A DNA stretch of 64,000 nucleotides. Source: Sebastes aleutianus. Lineage: Eukaryota; Chordata; Actinopteri; Perciformes; Sebastidae. The translations under genes and the position numbers were made by a program. This document shows, one piece after another, positions 35,563-49,300 of the stretch (position 1 is the first letter of the stretch; every line of letters starts with the position of its first letter). The stretch spans positions 12,733,960-12,797,959 of the forward strand of contig CAKAKS010000062.1 in NCBI GenBank assembly GCA_916700875.1, written 5' to 3'. The notes below the pieces were generated by a model, which did not search any database, had not been told where the DNA came from, and saw only the letters and a program-made list of their open reading frames with translations.

Positions 35563-38500
35563 GTAAGACAAATGCTTCATATGATTCAAGAATAATGCTT
35601 GTTGTGCAGGCTCATTTATTTTGCATAGTCTGTAATGTAATGTAATAGATGCAATTATATGGTGCTTTTGTTCTGATTAACATGTGAAGAGATAATTATA
35701 AATAATAATAATTATAATTATAAATAATAATATTTATAGTTAGACAAATTTAGGAAAATTTAATTAAAGTATATGTATGGCTCAATAAGGAAGCTGGTTA
35801 ATAATTAATTAATTGACTTATGGAGAAGGGTTGGGATTAAATACGTTTATTCTTCTTCTCACTCCTTTTCCAATATGTAAATCAAGGCATCAAGTGTTTG
35901 ACAATTTATTTTTCTTACGCTTTTCATTGTATGTAAATACTACTTGTTTCTGACTGACCACTTGTTGGTATGATCATTTTCTTTTTCTTTATTTTATTTT
36001 ATTTATTTCTTTGTATTCTACATTTTTGAAATACATTTTGAAATGAAATGAGATCACTGGGTGTAGTTGGCTCTTGAATCTTACTCTTCATATTTAAATG
36101 CCTCTTTTCAACACCTGAATGTAACTAAGTACATTTACTCAAGTACTGTACTTAAGTACAATTTTGAGGTACTTGTACTTGAGTATTTTCCATTTTATGC
36201 TACTTTATGATATGGTGCAGCACTGTACTACTAATCTACCCAGTAGTATATAAACCTAAGTATCTAAATTGAAGAACTACAACATTAAAATATATTGTTA
36301 GAGATCAAAACAGGAAAAATCTAATATTCTATAAGAATATAACACTTTATGCATAACGAGTACTTTTACTTTTGATACTTTCAGTACATTTTGCTGATAA
36401 CACTTCTGTACTTTTACTGAAGTTACATTCTGAATTCAGGACTTCAACCTTTAACAGAATAGTTTTTGACTGTGGTATTTGTACTTTTACTTAAGTAAAA
36501 GATCTGAGTATTTCTTCCACCACTGTCTTTTCATAACCTCTATAATTCAATTGATCCCACAGCTAATCTGTAGTTAGTGTATCTATGAGAATCTGCAGTC
36601 CACTGTACTGAAGATGCAACAGGTCTAGCCTCATGTTTGTGCCTCTCATGTATTACCATTACGTTTGAAAAACAGAACTAAGCATCAGTTTTGCTGAAAA
36701 ATCAGTAATGTTTGAAACATCCAGAAGTAATTTTAGAAACATTGAATGCTGTTCTGAAGAATCCTCGCCATCTGGATGAAAAAATGTTCAGTCTGTTGCA
36801 CATTTCAAATTGCAATGATATTTCCAAATCTAGGTTGATGAGAATGACCAATGTCCTTGTTTTTTTGTAAAACACAGGCAAAATATTGACATTTTATTTT
36901 GTATAACAGAGAATGTTGCAAAGAAAACCTCAATAAAACTGATATTTAAGAGTTTTTAAATGACCTTTCCACCTCTTTCAACTGTCAAAGATCACCAGGT
37001 ATTTATTTGTCTCTGCTTTGTGACTCAAATTAAATGTTAATACATGAGAGGCACAAACTGGAGCTGCAAAAGGTCAAGAAGGCAGTGACTGTATTTACTC
37101 CCCCGTGTTTAAGTCTGTCACTCGAGACCGACGAGTCCTCCTCTTGCTGCTCCATGATCTGCTTTTTCATATTAAATGCTGTAGAGGCAACATAATCAGA
37201 TCTCCATAGATACATTTTCAGATTTGAGATTTGCCTGTTGGTAGTGCTTAGCACCACCATCGCCGACTCTGAGTAACATAGGACACAATGCATCTGTGTA
37301 GCTAACAAACAATCCTAGTTTCTATGAGGGACAATGGGGTTTGTGTGATACTGGTTAGCACCGGCAGACACAACAGCTCAACTTTTGTTGTTACATAAAG
37401 AAATTTAAATGGTCATTTACATACGAGGATGTGAGTCCTCCCATCTACAGCAGATAACCAATTTTAAATAATTATTGTGAACGCAGGCAGTTTTCTTAAT
37501 CTCCTCTGCAGTATTTAGTCAGTAATGTTCGCTGTGTGCCCATATTGTCCAGACATGACCTTGAGACAAAACTATTAGTCCAAAAATACAGTTGTTTTTT
37601 TTAAAGATGCAACAAGTTGTCTAGTTGTATGGCATGTGATTCAGAACTAAAAGCTTGTGACACAAATGATTTTCTATTCTGAATAGTTCAGAGGAATTAA
37701 TATTGAATGTGTACTTGCTTTCACTCCGGGGCATCTGTATGGATTTGTGAATCATTTGCTTATTAACCAGATGGATTAGACAGGAGTCATGCAAGACCAG
37801 TTATTGATGCCCGGTGTTGTTATATAACGGGTCAGACATTTAATGAAGCACTCCACTGATTTTACTCATGAAGTTTAGTTTATTTGTTATGAGGAGTACT
37901 ACTTAACCTGTGAAAACAGCTGCGAGAAAATAACCCTGATGATGTCATGGTGACGTCATCAGGGTTACCCCGATTTGGTCTTTGGGATTGGAAATTTCGA
38001 ACAGATTGCCTGTGTTACATAGTGGGTTATGAAGTTTTGAAGGACGTGCCAGACAGGGTCAGTGTAACGAGAGATGTCATTCCGTGTCAAATGAGATAGC
38101 TAGAGGTTTTTGTTAACATTTTGTTTAAAACAGTTCTTTAAATTGCATAGTTTTTTACCATTGGGAATTTTTTGTCATCCCCCCCCCCTAAAAATGTCTT
38201 AGTCGGGCCGGATAGCCATTTTTAGGGTTCAATATCTTCTAACAGATAACTCCTAGAACCGTGAATTAATTGGGGATAATAAGCCTCATATCTTGTTCAA
38301 TTTAAACATGAAGACAACATCGAAAAAAACGTGTAACTTTACACACAAAATATCCACATATAGCCCCCGTTTCACACAAATTTTAATTTTCCTAGGAATG
38401 ACTCCACATTGGCATTTTGGCATCTCAAAACGGCAAAAAAATTGCAATTTTGGCTTGCCATACTTGCCATATCTTGTATTCTGTGTATGTTAGAGCCCCT

Positions 38501-41500
38501 GATATTTGGCACAACGTCAACCAAACACTGTATGTTTAGCAGAAAATATGGAATTGTCCATACGTATATACTTTGGGGTACTGCGTTGGGCCCCAAAACC
38601 ACCCATTTTGCACTTTTCTTTTAATTTTAAAGGGTCAGTAATGAAAAGTATGACATCTACTTGTGCCTTTCAATCATTTGGATCTGGTGTACACCGTTTT
38701 GTCTGTGCCCCTACCAAATGTCATGGCTCCAGGTGTTACATTTTAACAAGATATTGAACCCTAAAAGTGCTTTATTTAGGGTCCGAAAATGACAGAATTG
38801 CCAGTGGCCAAAAACTATGCAATTCTCAAAATTCGGCGAAAATATTTTACAGGATTTATTTTTTGGTCTCAAATAGCTGATAAAGTTTGAAATCTAAAAT
38901 GTGAACTAAAACCTCTATCTGATTTGCTGCTTTAATGGACGGTAAAGGGGGCAGTTGTGGGTGTCTTGTGCTCTGCAGGTATATGTCCCCTTGAATTTTA
39001 TCGTGATTATGAAAAGGTAAACCGCAAAGACAAAAATGGAAACAAATTTCAAAGATGAACCATTTCACTCTTGTTACCTTGCTTTTTGAGCCGTGACTTC
39101 ATTGTCTTGAGTATTCATTGGTGGTAGTATTTTATGCACATATTGTTTAGCGGCTCCTTTGGACCTTTTTAAATTATGCATCACAGCTGTTGTGCCGTTA
39201 CACTTCACATAATCTGAGAGTCTGAACAAGGCGCTCAGTATTCACATTTGATAAACCCTGTTCCCTATGCTGGGTCAAGTGCTGTTGAGCATTCAGGAGG
39301 AGCCGTCGCTCAAACACTGATTGATCGCTCTCACTGAGATCAAACAAGGTCGGTCCTCTTGTCTGAATGTGTATGTCAGTTCAGTATATCTGAACCTGCT
39401 GAACCAACAGCCCACAGTCTTTTTTTTATTAGTCATTGGAAGATGAGTGATGCTGATTGAAACTCGCTGACATTTCGGCTGTGTCTGGCATGTGTTTTGG
39501 TATTTTGCTTTGGTGTACCATTCGATGTACTAACCTTTTGATAATCCTTTATTTGTCCATAAACACTCATGTGAACCTACTGTGCAAAATTCTGGGTAAT
39601 TTCAGATTGCTTTGCAGGGAAATTGTTGAAATGAAAACTAAGCAGTGGCTAACACCAACCATGTAGAGTGGACGAGCATCTGATAATTATTATCATTACA
39701 CACTAAACTGTTTGTCATTGAAGGCTTGGCGTGATGCTTATCAGCAAATATTGCACAGTCATTGTGGCTGACACGGGATCAGTGTGGGATGGCGTGTCAC
39801 TTGTTTGTGTTGGTTCACCTGGCATGGAGGCTTGCTGCTTTTTTTAACCTCCTCACGGCCCGACCTCTGACCCTAATGTTGTGACCAGCAACATTACCAG
39901 ATATACATTTGTGTATTTGACCCGTACACCTGTATATATTTTTCGGACACAAGCACGACATTGGATGGCAACCAGCCACACTCTCACCGTGAAAACCTCA
40001 AACATAATTATTTCCCGCCTCTACCATCCTCAGGATCCAGTGCAGGAGTGGGGTGAGGAGTTTGAGGACGGCGCAGTATACGGGGTCACTCTGCGCCGGG
40101 AGCCCGTCCCGTCCTCCCCCAACCCTGGTGAGAAGAGTCCGAGCCGCGCTTTTGTGCAGTACCGAACCTGCAAGGTGCGGCGTCTGAAGGCCGCGACCCT
40201 GGACCTCGTTGTGAATCACGTCCTCGACCCTGGCTGCCAGGAGCAGGACTACGGCAGGATCTTCCTCTCTACATACAGAACCTTCACCGGTACCTCAAAG
40301 CTCATAGAGATGCTCTTCCAGAGGTACAATCACTCTTTTTTTTTTTACCAGTGTATGCCTGGTTTTGTTAGTTTTTCTTCATGGAACTTTGGGAAGCACA
40401 CTTATTGGTTTCATGCTGATAGTGAGATGGGACTATTGATACCACTGTCATGTCTGTACAGTAAATAGAGTGCTCCAGGGATGACGTATTTTTGTAGGCC
40501 AACCAGGAAGTTAGCATCGCCCTGGTTCCCTCGACAAAAAGCCAATGGGATTGTTCCATTGGGTTTTGGATTATTGCAGAAAATAAGCTCTGTGGCAAAC
40601 ACATGTTTATGATACTTACACGTTTTGTTCTGCAAGATAATCTCCACAAATGAACACCACTTTTATGAGTTTTGAAGTGTGAATGCAAACCAGCATGAAC
40701 GAAATTACCCACATGAATGCGAGTATAAACACAACGAGGCTGTAAAGGCGGACGAGTCGGCGTGATGATGTTTAGTAGTCTCATTTAGCCGCTTGATAGC
40801 AAGCGCCTTTTTTAAGACACATACAGGCTTCAAAATTCACAAGTGGGGTACCTACTGACATATTTTATGTTGTAGAACAAAACGTTAAAACCTCTTAAGC
40901 TTGTGTTAACCACACACCTTATTTCAGGCATTGAACATTAAAAAAAACCCCGCTGACTTCCAGACGAAGGAACCAGAAGTGTTAAAATGCTAACTCATTT
41001 ACAGGTTTTAGGACTCATTCCTGTAGCACTCTATATGAAGCTACGGCCTAAATGCTAAGCTAACTGGCTGTTGGCTAGCAGCAGCTTCATATTTAGCATA
41101 CAGACACGAGAGTGGTATCAATCTTCTAATTTAACTCTACGTAAGGAAGCGAATAAGTGTATTTCTCAAAATGTCAAATTATTCCTTTAATGGTTAGTTG
41201 AATGAGACGTTCCCCCTCATTCACATTCAACTCTGCACTGACTCTGCTTCAGTTTCTTTCTACTTTGGGTTTCTACTTCTCTTTCAGCCACTGCAAATGC
41301 TAACATTTTTGCACAGTTTAGCCTCTTTCTCTGGTTATCTTCCCCTGATCAGAAAGTACAGGCTCCTTATTTTAAACATGATGAAGAGCTACAGGTGAAG
41401 AGACATCTCCTTTGTGCTTTAGATTCTTGGAAAACAACTTGGATTGTTGCACATGCAAAGTCACCACGTTGCGTCAGGATCTTTTTATACATTGTTTCCC

Positions 41501-44500
41501 TGACAAGGCAACCACCCCCTGCCTGCTTTGATGTAGTAATAAGTAGCTTGCAGGTGCTCATTATGCTGAGGCTTTCAACAACAACAATTACACACATAGC
41601 GGTTTTAGACTGTGGTTGGCATGTACCGAGGTCGGGTTTAGGATAGTCGCAGGACAGGAGCAAATAATAATTACAAAATATACAGAAAACATTCTGAAGA
41701 GTACGACTAAGTCTGTTTTCCCCCCCTATAGAGACAATGCTGCCTCAGATCTGGACAACGGTGAATGCTACACGAGGTATGTGGATGGCTTTTGACCCTT
41801 ATGCGGTTAATTTCTAATATGGCTTAAATGGTTAATCTGTAATGATTCTTCCTCTGCCTCCTCAGCCCTCTGTTGGCCTTTGTCCAGACATGGTTGGATG
41901 AGTACAGCGAGGACTTCAGGGATCCTCCCCTGCACCCGGCTCTCAGGCTGCTGTTGGATCATCTGAGGATCAGCTCCGCCGTTCACGACAACATGCGTAG
42001 CCAGCCCAACTTTAGCTCGTTGGCTGGGCAGGCTGAGGCGCTGCTCAAGAGGTTACAGAACGAAGGTGATCCTCCATCACATCACATGACTATATGATAA
42101 GGCCTTTGTCCATGAGCCAAATGTCACCATACCAAATCTTCCTGCAAAAAAATGCTCACTATTTCTTGATTTCTGCTCGTTGTGTTTCTTCAGAAGCTGA
42201 GACAAGTATCAGTACAGCCTCGGCTGAACTGGAGCAAGATGAGGAGGGTTCTGGTGATGAGGATTCAGGATGTGAAAACTCTCTGGATCAAGGTGGCATC
42301 ATGGAGTTCTCCGCTGCAGCCATTGCTGAACAGCTCACCCGAATGGACTCTGTACGTGAGAGGATATATTTTATGTTCTATTGTTTTACATTGACGATTA
42401 AAGGCTGATGATTGTTTTTTTTATGACGTTTCAGGCTCTGTTTGTCAAAGTGGTGCCATACCAGTGTCTGGGCTGCGTGTGGTCGCAAAGAGACAAGAAG
42501 GAAAACATGTCTCCCACCATCCGAGCCACCATCGCGCAATTCAACGCCATCACCAACCAGGTCATCATGTCCCTGCTCTGCCGGCCGATCGACGCCACCT
42601 CCAGTCCCACTTCCTCCCGCCGGCCTCCCACTACACCAGCTCAAAGGGCCCGCATCATAGAGAAGTGGATCAGAGTAGCACAGGTCGGTCAAAAATGCCA
42701 GAGTGAGGTTTCAGACAATACTTCATAATGCTAAATTAACTAACCCCTTTATAAAAGGAGTAAATCTTCAACACAAAGCATGCTAACCATTACTTTTTGA
42801 TTTAAAATTGTTTCCTCTGCAGGATTGTCGTCGGTTGAAGAACTTCTCCTCTCTCAAGGCGATCCTGTCGGCCCTTCAGTCTAATGCAGTTTACCGGCTG
42901 AGGAAGACTTGGGCTGTTGTCAGCAGGTAGAGTTATAGCCATTTCAAAGGCCACAACTTTTGTTCGTCTCCATCGTAACATTTATATTGCGTTTTACATA
43001 ATCGTCCTTTAATGAGGACGTTGAACCCTCATCAAGTGCAATTCACTGTCACTGACGGAGCAAGTCAGCAAATGTCTTGCCTTTGGATGACCCATCTTCT
43101 ACAGTATGTCAGGTCATGAACAATGCAGTAAACTATTATAACGTCAAGGATAACTGAAGCATAACTTCATGTTCTCTTTATGGTGTAAACATCTGGTCTC
43201 AGGCGAAGTGGTATAATAGTTCATTATTAAAGTATCTGTTTGTTTTTTGTGTCTCTGTTCTTGTTGTAGGGATAGCATGGCCACGTTCGATAACCTCTCG
43301 GAAACGTTCCCCGATGAGAACTGTGTTCTGACCAACAGAGAGCTCCTGGTGGAGGTGAGAAGGAAACCGCTTATTGCACAAAAAACAGGTTATTTACTTC
43401 AGTGTTTACAGTGACTGTGTTTACATGAACATACATAACCGGTTTATTATCAGGTTATTCATGTCCATGTAAACACAGTGTTAGCTAATCTTTAGATGCA
43501 TCCGTAATTGGAACCTACAGTCGTCCATAAGCGAGGCAAAAATAAACCGTATTAGAATCAATGTTTTTTGTTGATAATAGATACATGCCATCTTCATAAT
43601 TATTCTCAAAATATTCATTTGTAATCCACAATCATAATTTAACATTAGTTTATCATTTTCATTATCAAATTATATATATATACTTGTGAATTTTAGAGTC
43701 TATCTCTCTCAGTTGTGCTACTTAGCTACTTGTTATGGCAACAGTTCATCCACGACTACAGTAATGTTAGTTGTAAGCCAATTAGCCAGCTATAAAGTAG
43801 AGTAATTGGATTATAATAGCAGGTACTCTTTAACATAATCATAACGAGTGTGTATATGTTATGGAAAACAGCTATCAATTTAGTAATATCACTTTTTCTG
43901 AAGTGAAAAGGTAGGAGATATTTCGAATACATCTATCAAATGTAAAATTGTATCGCTGTGTAAAATAATGTAGGTGACTTGTAACGCCAATGATAGATGA
44001 GATGTGGTCACAGCAGATACTGCATATATATATTTAAGAAATATTCCTATACATTTCCATAGGAATGCATACAGTTCATTTTTGATCTACCTATAAGAGT
44101 TAATGTTTAACGATGCAGACAACACAGTGCAGCTGTACATACTTTCAGTCTCGGCAGTCAATTTGAGATGGGGCGGCCAATCACTAATAAAACCAGTATT
44201 GGGGCAGTTTTCAGCAGATGACACAATACTGGAATTACAGATTTGGTCTTTTTTATTTTGTGACCATAAACACAACAGACTATGTACAAAGAACATAGGA
44301 CGAAGAATGTTTTGCACATATTGAAAACACGTTTGGAAATGATTATCCTCCTAAGCACATGGATTTCTCATTCATTTTTGAGTTTAATATTTACAGAAAT
44401 GTTTAACAGAGTGTTAATGGGAAACTAGGCCCCAAGCACATTGTGTTCCCTCTTTTCTTTTATGAAGCCTCCTTTAGGCGACCGCGTCAGAGGCGACTTG

Positions 44501-46343
44501 TCTCTAGTTACAGTGAAAGGACGCTAAAGTCAATAGATCATACATAGACCTGTATTCTCTTGCACAAGTGTTTACTGCTTCACAATAGCATTCAAAGAGA
44601 TTCTTCACTGGGAAAGGATTTTTATACGTCTCACTTTTGTTAACTTGTTCTCCTCCTTTTCACTTTTCAATTTGGTTGTATTCAGGTGGTTCCTTTTATT
44701 AAGGAGGCTTTTATCTGTGTGAACACAGTGACTCAGACATTTGCTTAAAGACTAATCGCTGTTTTTGACAAAGACTTAAGAGAGAATACTTGGAAGTGGC
44801 CTCCCTTCCTTTCACAAGATAATTATGAAACAGGATATCCAAGTTAATGAATAATAAGTCTTATTCTTGTATTGAAGAACTTGCTTCATAAGCCAGTTTA
44901 CAATTTGCTCACAAACTTCAATTATAGCCCCCTTGAACGTGCTTGTGTGCATGTATATAAACAAATGTTTATCCTCATAAACACATGCATGAGAAGAAAA
45001 ATAATCATGCTATTTTTTTAATAATTTGAAATATAACCTTCAACTGAATATAGCTCTGTCTGACCCACTTCTACAGGAGGGAGGCCAAGCGACTGTGGAT
45101 AACATTTCTCCAAAGATATCCAAGCGGTGTCCGATCCACAGACAGATGGTGAGCCATACCTCAGGATCTGAAAAGACTGAGATGTTTTGAAGACATGAGA
45201 TGAAGCTCAGTGACCTATATCTGCAGCAACCTTCCTTTTCTGCCACATTAAATGTGCCGTTTCACAGTAGGAATGTTACAAAATGTGATCCGTGTGATAT
45301 TGTCTTTTTACCTGAGGCAGGGTTTAGTTTCAACTTTTCAAAAAGACACATGCAAAATCCTTTCCATATATTATACAACTTTGAAATCCACAAGAGCTGA
45401 TTTCACTCAGTGTGGGTGGAGTAACTCCGGCATGGCAGATACCCAAACCTATCTTTAGCCTCGCTCGGTGTTCAACAAGTTTCAGATGGCCCCAGATCAC
45501 CAGGATTATAGGACAGTAATAATAGACTAGACCGGGATCTTTTATGAGTCATATGCACATTCTCCTGGGCCGTAACATGAACCCACAGTGCTGCTAACTG
45601 GGACTTGCCTTGTGTGAATGCCGTTCGATCTCAACCCATGTAGTGAAAAGAAAGCTAATGACTGGATTGAAATACAGTGACACATGAAACTACTGCTGTA
45701 ATGCTAATGGACGGTGTGCTTACATGTCTCTCTGCAGAGTACCTCCAGTGGAGTGGTTCCTTACCTGGGCACCTATCTGACCGTCCTCACCATGCTGGAC
45801 ACTGCCCTGCCAGACGTTGTGGAGGTACATAATGTAGCCTCTTCTGCTTAATATTTGCCATTGAAAACATTCAATGGTTAGGTATATAGCCTATTGTAAA
45901 GTCAAATGTGTCATCATATTATGTGTTTTATTTCAGGACATCGTAGTGGGCAACACTTTACTTTACCCCCCTTTTTTAGCATTTCAAATTCAATTTCTAT
46001 GGCATAATATTTGTAATGATATAAATCAGATTGTCAAAAAAGTCAGATTCAGGTCTTAACTTGATCCGTAAACATCCGTAGGCTAACTGGTGTATAAAGA
46101 GTGTATAATGAAAGTTTATAACGACGCAATATAACATACAGTAGCTGCAATCATATTTAATGACATGATTACACTCGTGTACAAACGGTGGGTTTAAAAC
46201 TGTTTGTTGTGTTCAAGGTTCATTCTTGACCTTGGAAATAGTTTGACGAAAAAAAAATTCTCACTGAAGTTCCTCTTTCTAGGTTTCTCCCAGAGCTTTC
46301 AGCCACATCTCATGGCCTTTTGAATTTGCTCAGTCGTCATAGA

Positions 46344-46378
<35 letters not shown>

Positions 46379-49300
46379 ATTTAGTGTATTTAGTAATACA
46401 CTATATATATGTTATTAATAAATAGAAATAAAGATGCAATATTTAATGTTTATGTAAAATATGAAGACATACGCCAGCCTATCGATGGTCATGATTACAC
46501 CTGTATTATATTATGTTGTCAATTATTCATGATCCGTCTTTTTATATACCAGTTATGGATGATTCACAGGAGGTATTATAGTTGCTAACAAATGCATTGA
46601 TAAAAACTTAGAAGGTTCTTATTTCTGCTTACTACTACATAACAATGTGCTATAGCCCATTTAGTAATCATTTATATACTGCTTATAAATACTAAATAGG
46701 GGGTGTTAAACTAAAGTGTTACCAAAATGTTATTGTTCATTTCTTGATCCAATTTATCATTGATATATTCAATAAATATGTTCTTACTCTTTTGACAGGT
46801 TGTGCTCATAAATTTTGAGAAGAGGAGGAGGGTAAGTGTTTCCTCTTTGTGTCATCTTTTAGGAATTTCCCTTTTATTTATAATTTTTTCCTCATAGTGG
46901 TCAAAAACAAAGTACAAAGGTGTCCATGTAGCATTCTGTCAGCATGTGAATGATGGTGCAGTTGGGCGTGTGCTTATTTGCATTGTCAAAGTAAACAGAG
47001 AGGGACATTTTCTGACTCCCTTTTCAGTACGTGACATGCTGAAAGCTAGAGACCTTTTTAAACATCTACATATCTCTTTATGGAACACTTAAAAAACAGA
47101 TTTGCTTATGTAAACACACAGATGTCAGGAGCATCTCTGTAACTCTGTTTATCCGTCATCATTTCTCCCTCTCCTGTAGGAGTTTGAGGTTCTGTCACAG
47201 ATCCGTGTGCTACAGGTGTCCTGCTCCCAGTACAACCTGCCCAATCACCCCAGAATCGCCGTCTGGCTGCAGGGACACAAGCTGCTCACCGACCAAGAGA
47301 GGTGAGCTAAAGAAAGTGTTTTAATTACTTCCACACAACATACCCGTGATCGCATCACGAGCAGAGGAAAGCCTGCTGTAAGCCCAATAAATGTTACATA
47401 ATGTGAAGTATGCATTGTAAAAATTCTTCTTCTCTCATTAAAGAGTTAATTCTCGATATGGACAAATAAAGGTGTGCTGCTTTCATAACTTTCCACTGAA
47501 AGATTCGGCATTAAGGTGCAGTCATACTGAGTAATGGCATCTAATAAAGCAGCCAGTCTTTTGACATTTATAATGCTAAAAGATTAGTGCTGAGCAATTT
47601 TGAAAAGAAATATCCCAAATATCTGTGCAGTGCAACTGCACAACAGTTTTTTCAGCTTCTTGTGGTTTTACAATCCTCTGCTGACTGCTGAGTATTCAAA
47701 AACAATAAAATTGAGTATTTCCTGTACACTGAAATGTGGATACACCCTTTAGGTAGCAGTTGCACCGCCCAGTTTTGATAAAGAATTGCCAGCAAAACAA
47801 CCTCTACCATTTATGGAAATCTCAACTGATTGGTAGAGCACGATTACCACAACTTATTAAACCACAACTAATGTATCATCAAGATATCACAACTCAAAAT
47901 GTGCTCTAGACATGAGAAGACCATTCAAGGGTTAAATGCCTGTAGACTGACAAAGCAGCAACAAGTCCAAAGTTTTCCTCACTACATGAAAATCTATCGT
48001 AGAGGCCTGCAGTTCTCATTCCTGTTTCTCTTACAGCTATGACCTGTCGAGACAGCTGGAGCCTCCGTTGGACTTGTGCTCGCCAACTCCCTGGAGACAC
48101 CGCACACTCACAAAGAAACTCTCCTTGTGAGTATGCTACTGTGGTCCGATTTGAATGTTCAAACACACACGGTGCATGCACATTTTACTATGCACACACA
48201 CACCTGCACACAACCCTTTAACCCTGGAGTCACAGTGGGTACAAACAGTGCTTTCTTCGCCATAACATGAAAGGAAGCAGCTCTTTTGAGTATGACTTAT
48301 TGTATGCAGTGTTGATACATAAAAATAGATTCTAAATTATTTTATAATCTTATATAAAACAGCATTATTATCATCCTAAAATGAGTTTTGTCTTTGATAC
48401 AAACTCAAGTTGAGTCTCTGTCTTCAGTCTCCTGACAGTGAGCGATGGATCTAAAAAAGTCCCTGCTGACCAGATCAGCGTTTCATCATCTGGATCCAGT
48501 GGATCTGAGATGGAGGATCTATCCTCCCCAAACTCAGCCTGTTCCATCAGACTGCAGGTAAACAGCTATGTATGCGTCTGCCTCATTGTCTTCTGTCCGT
48601 ACTTTGTTCTCAGTTGTGCATAGTGGTGTCTCTGTCATGCTGTGCCTTCATCTAATAATGGGCATCTGTGTTCAGCACAACAACCCCTATTTACACTTCA
48701 CAAACAATCGTTTTGTTTTTAGTCGTAAAAAACACACCCGGAAGCATTTCTGATGAGAAGTCAAATACAGTGAATGGCTTTTAAAACTGGGAAACTCACA
48801 TAATATGCCTTCACAAAAGATCCTCTTTTAAAGGGCCATCGAAACTAGCGTGAGCCCTCAACAAGTGGAATTTCAATTGGTCCTTAGCTGAGCTGGAGGA
48901 GGGTTTGTTTAATGGTACACAGTTCTCACTGCAGCACCGTGGCTCGCTAGTATGGAGGACAGAACCTGCCGAAATAAAAAAAAAATAAATGACTCAATTA
49001 AAAAAATAAATATTTCTTTAAAGGTCCAGTGTGTAGGATCTGGAGGTATCTAGCGGTGAGGTGAGGAGATTGCAACCAACTGAAGCCTCTTCCGTGTGCC
49101 AAACGTGTTGGAGAGCTACGGTAGCCGACGCGAAAACATGATGTGATTGGCCCTCTCTATAGCAATTTGGAGCTGAGCCAGTGCTTAGAGTGTGTGCGTA
49201 CGTGGGAATTGAGTGGTGAAGCAAGAGAGAGAGAGAGAGCGGCAGCAATGGGAGCGAGTAACGTTATCGACTCCGGCCCAAGCAGGAAAAGTTAACAGTT

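Noticed and set aside
39881..40033. Upstream part of the long frame ending in rgl3 exon 2 (start at 39881)
   Set aside because: A CCTCAG acceptor precedes GAT at 40034, and family members begin just before the WGEE motif; the upstream part reads as intron.
45935..45965. Possible extra rgl3 exon starting DIVVGN after TTTCAG
   Set aside because: Joining exon 10 directly to the 33-bp exon restores the family spacing (LDTALPDVVEVVLINFEKRR); the extra segment belongs to the inverted-repeat element.
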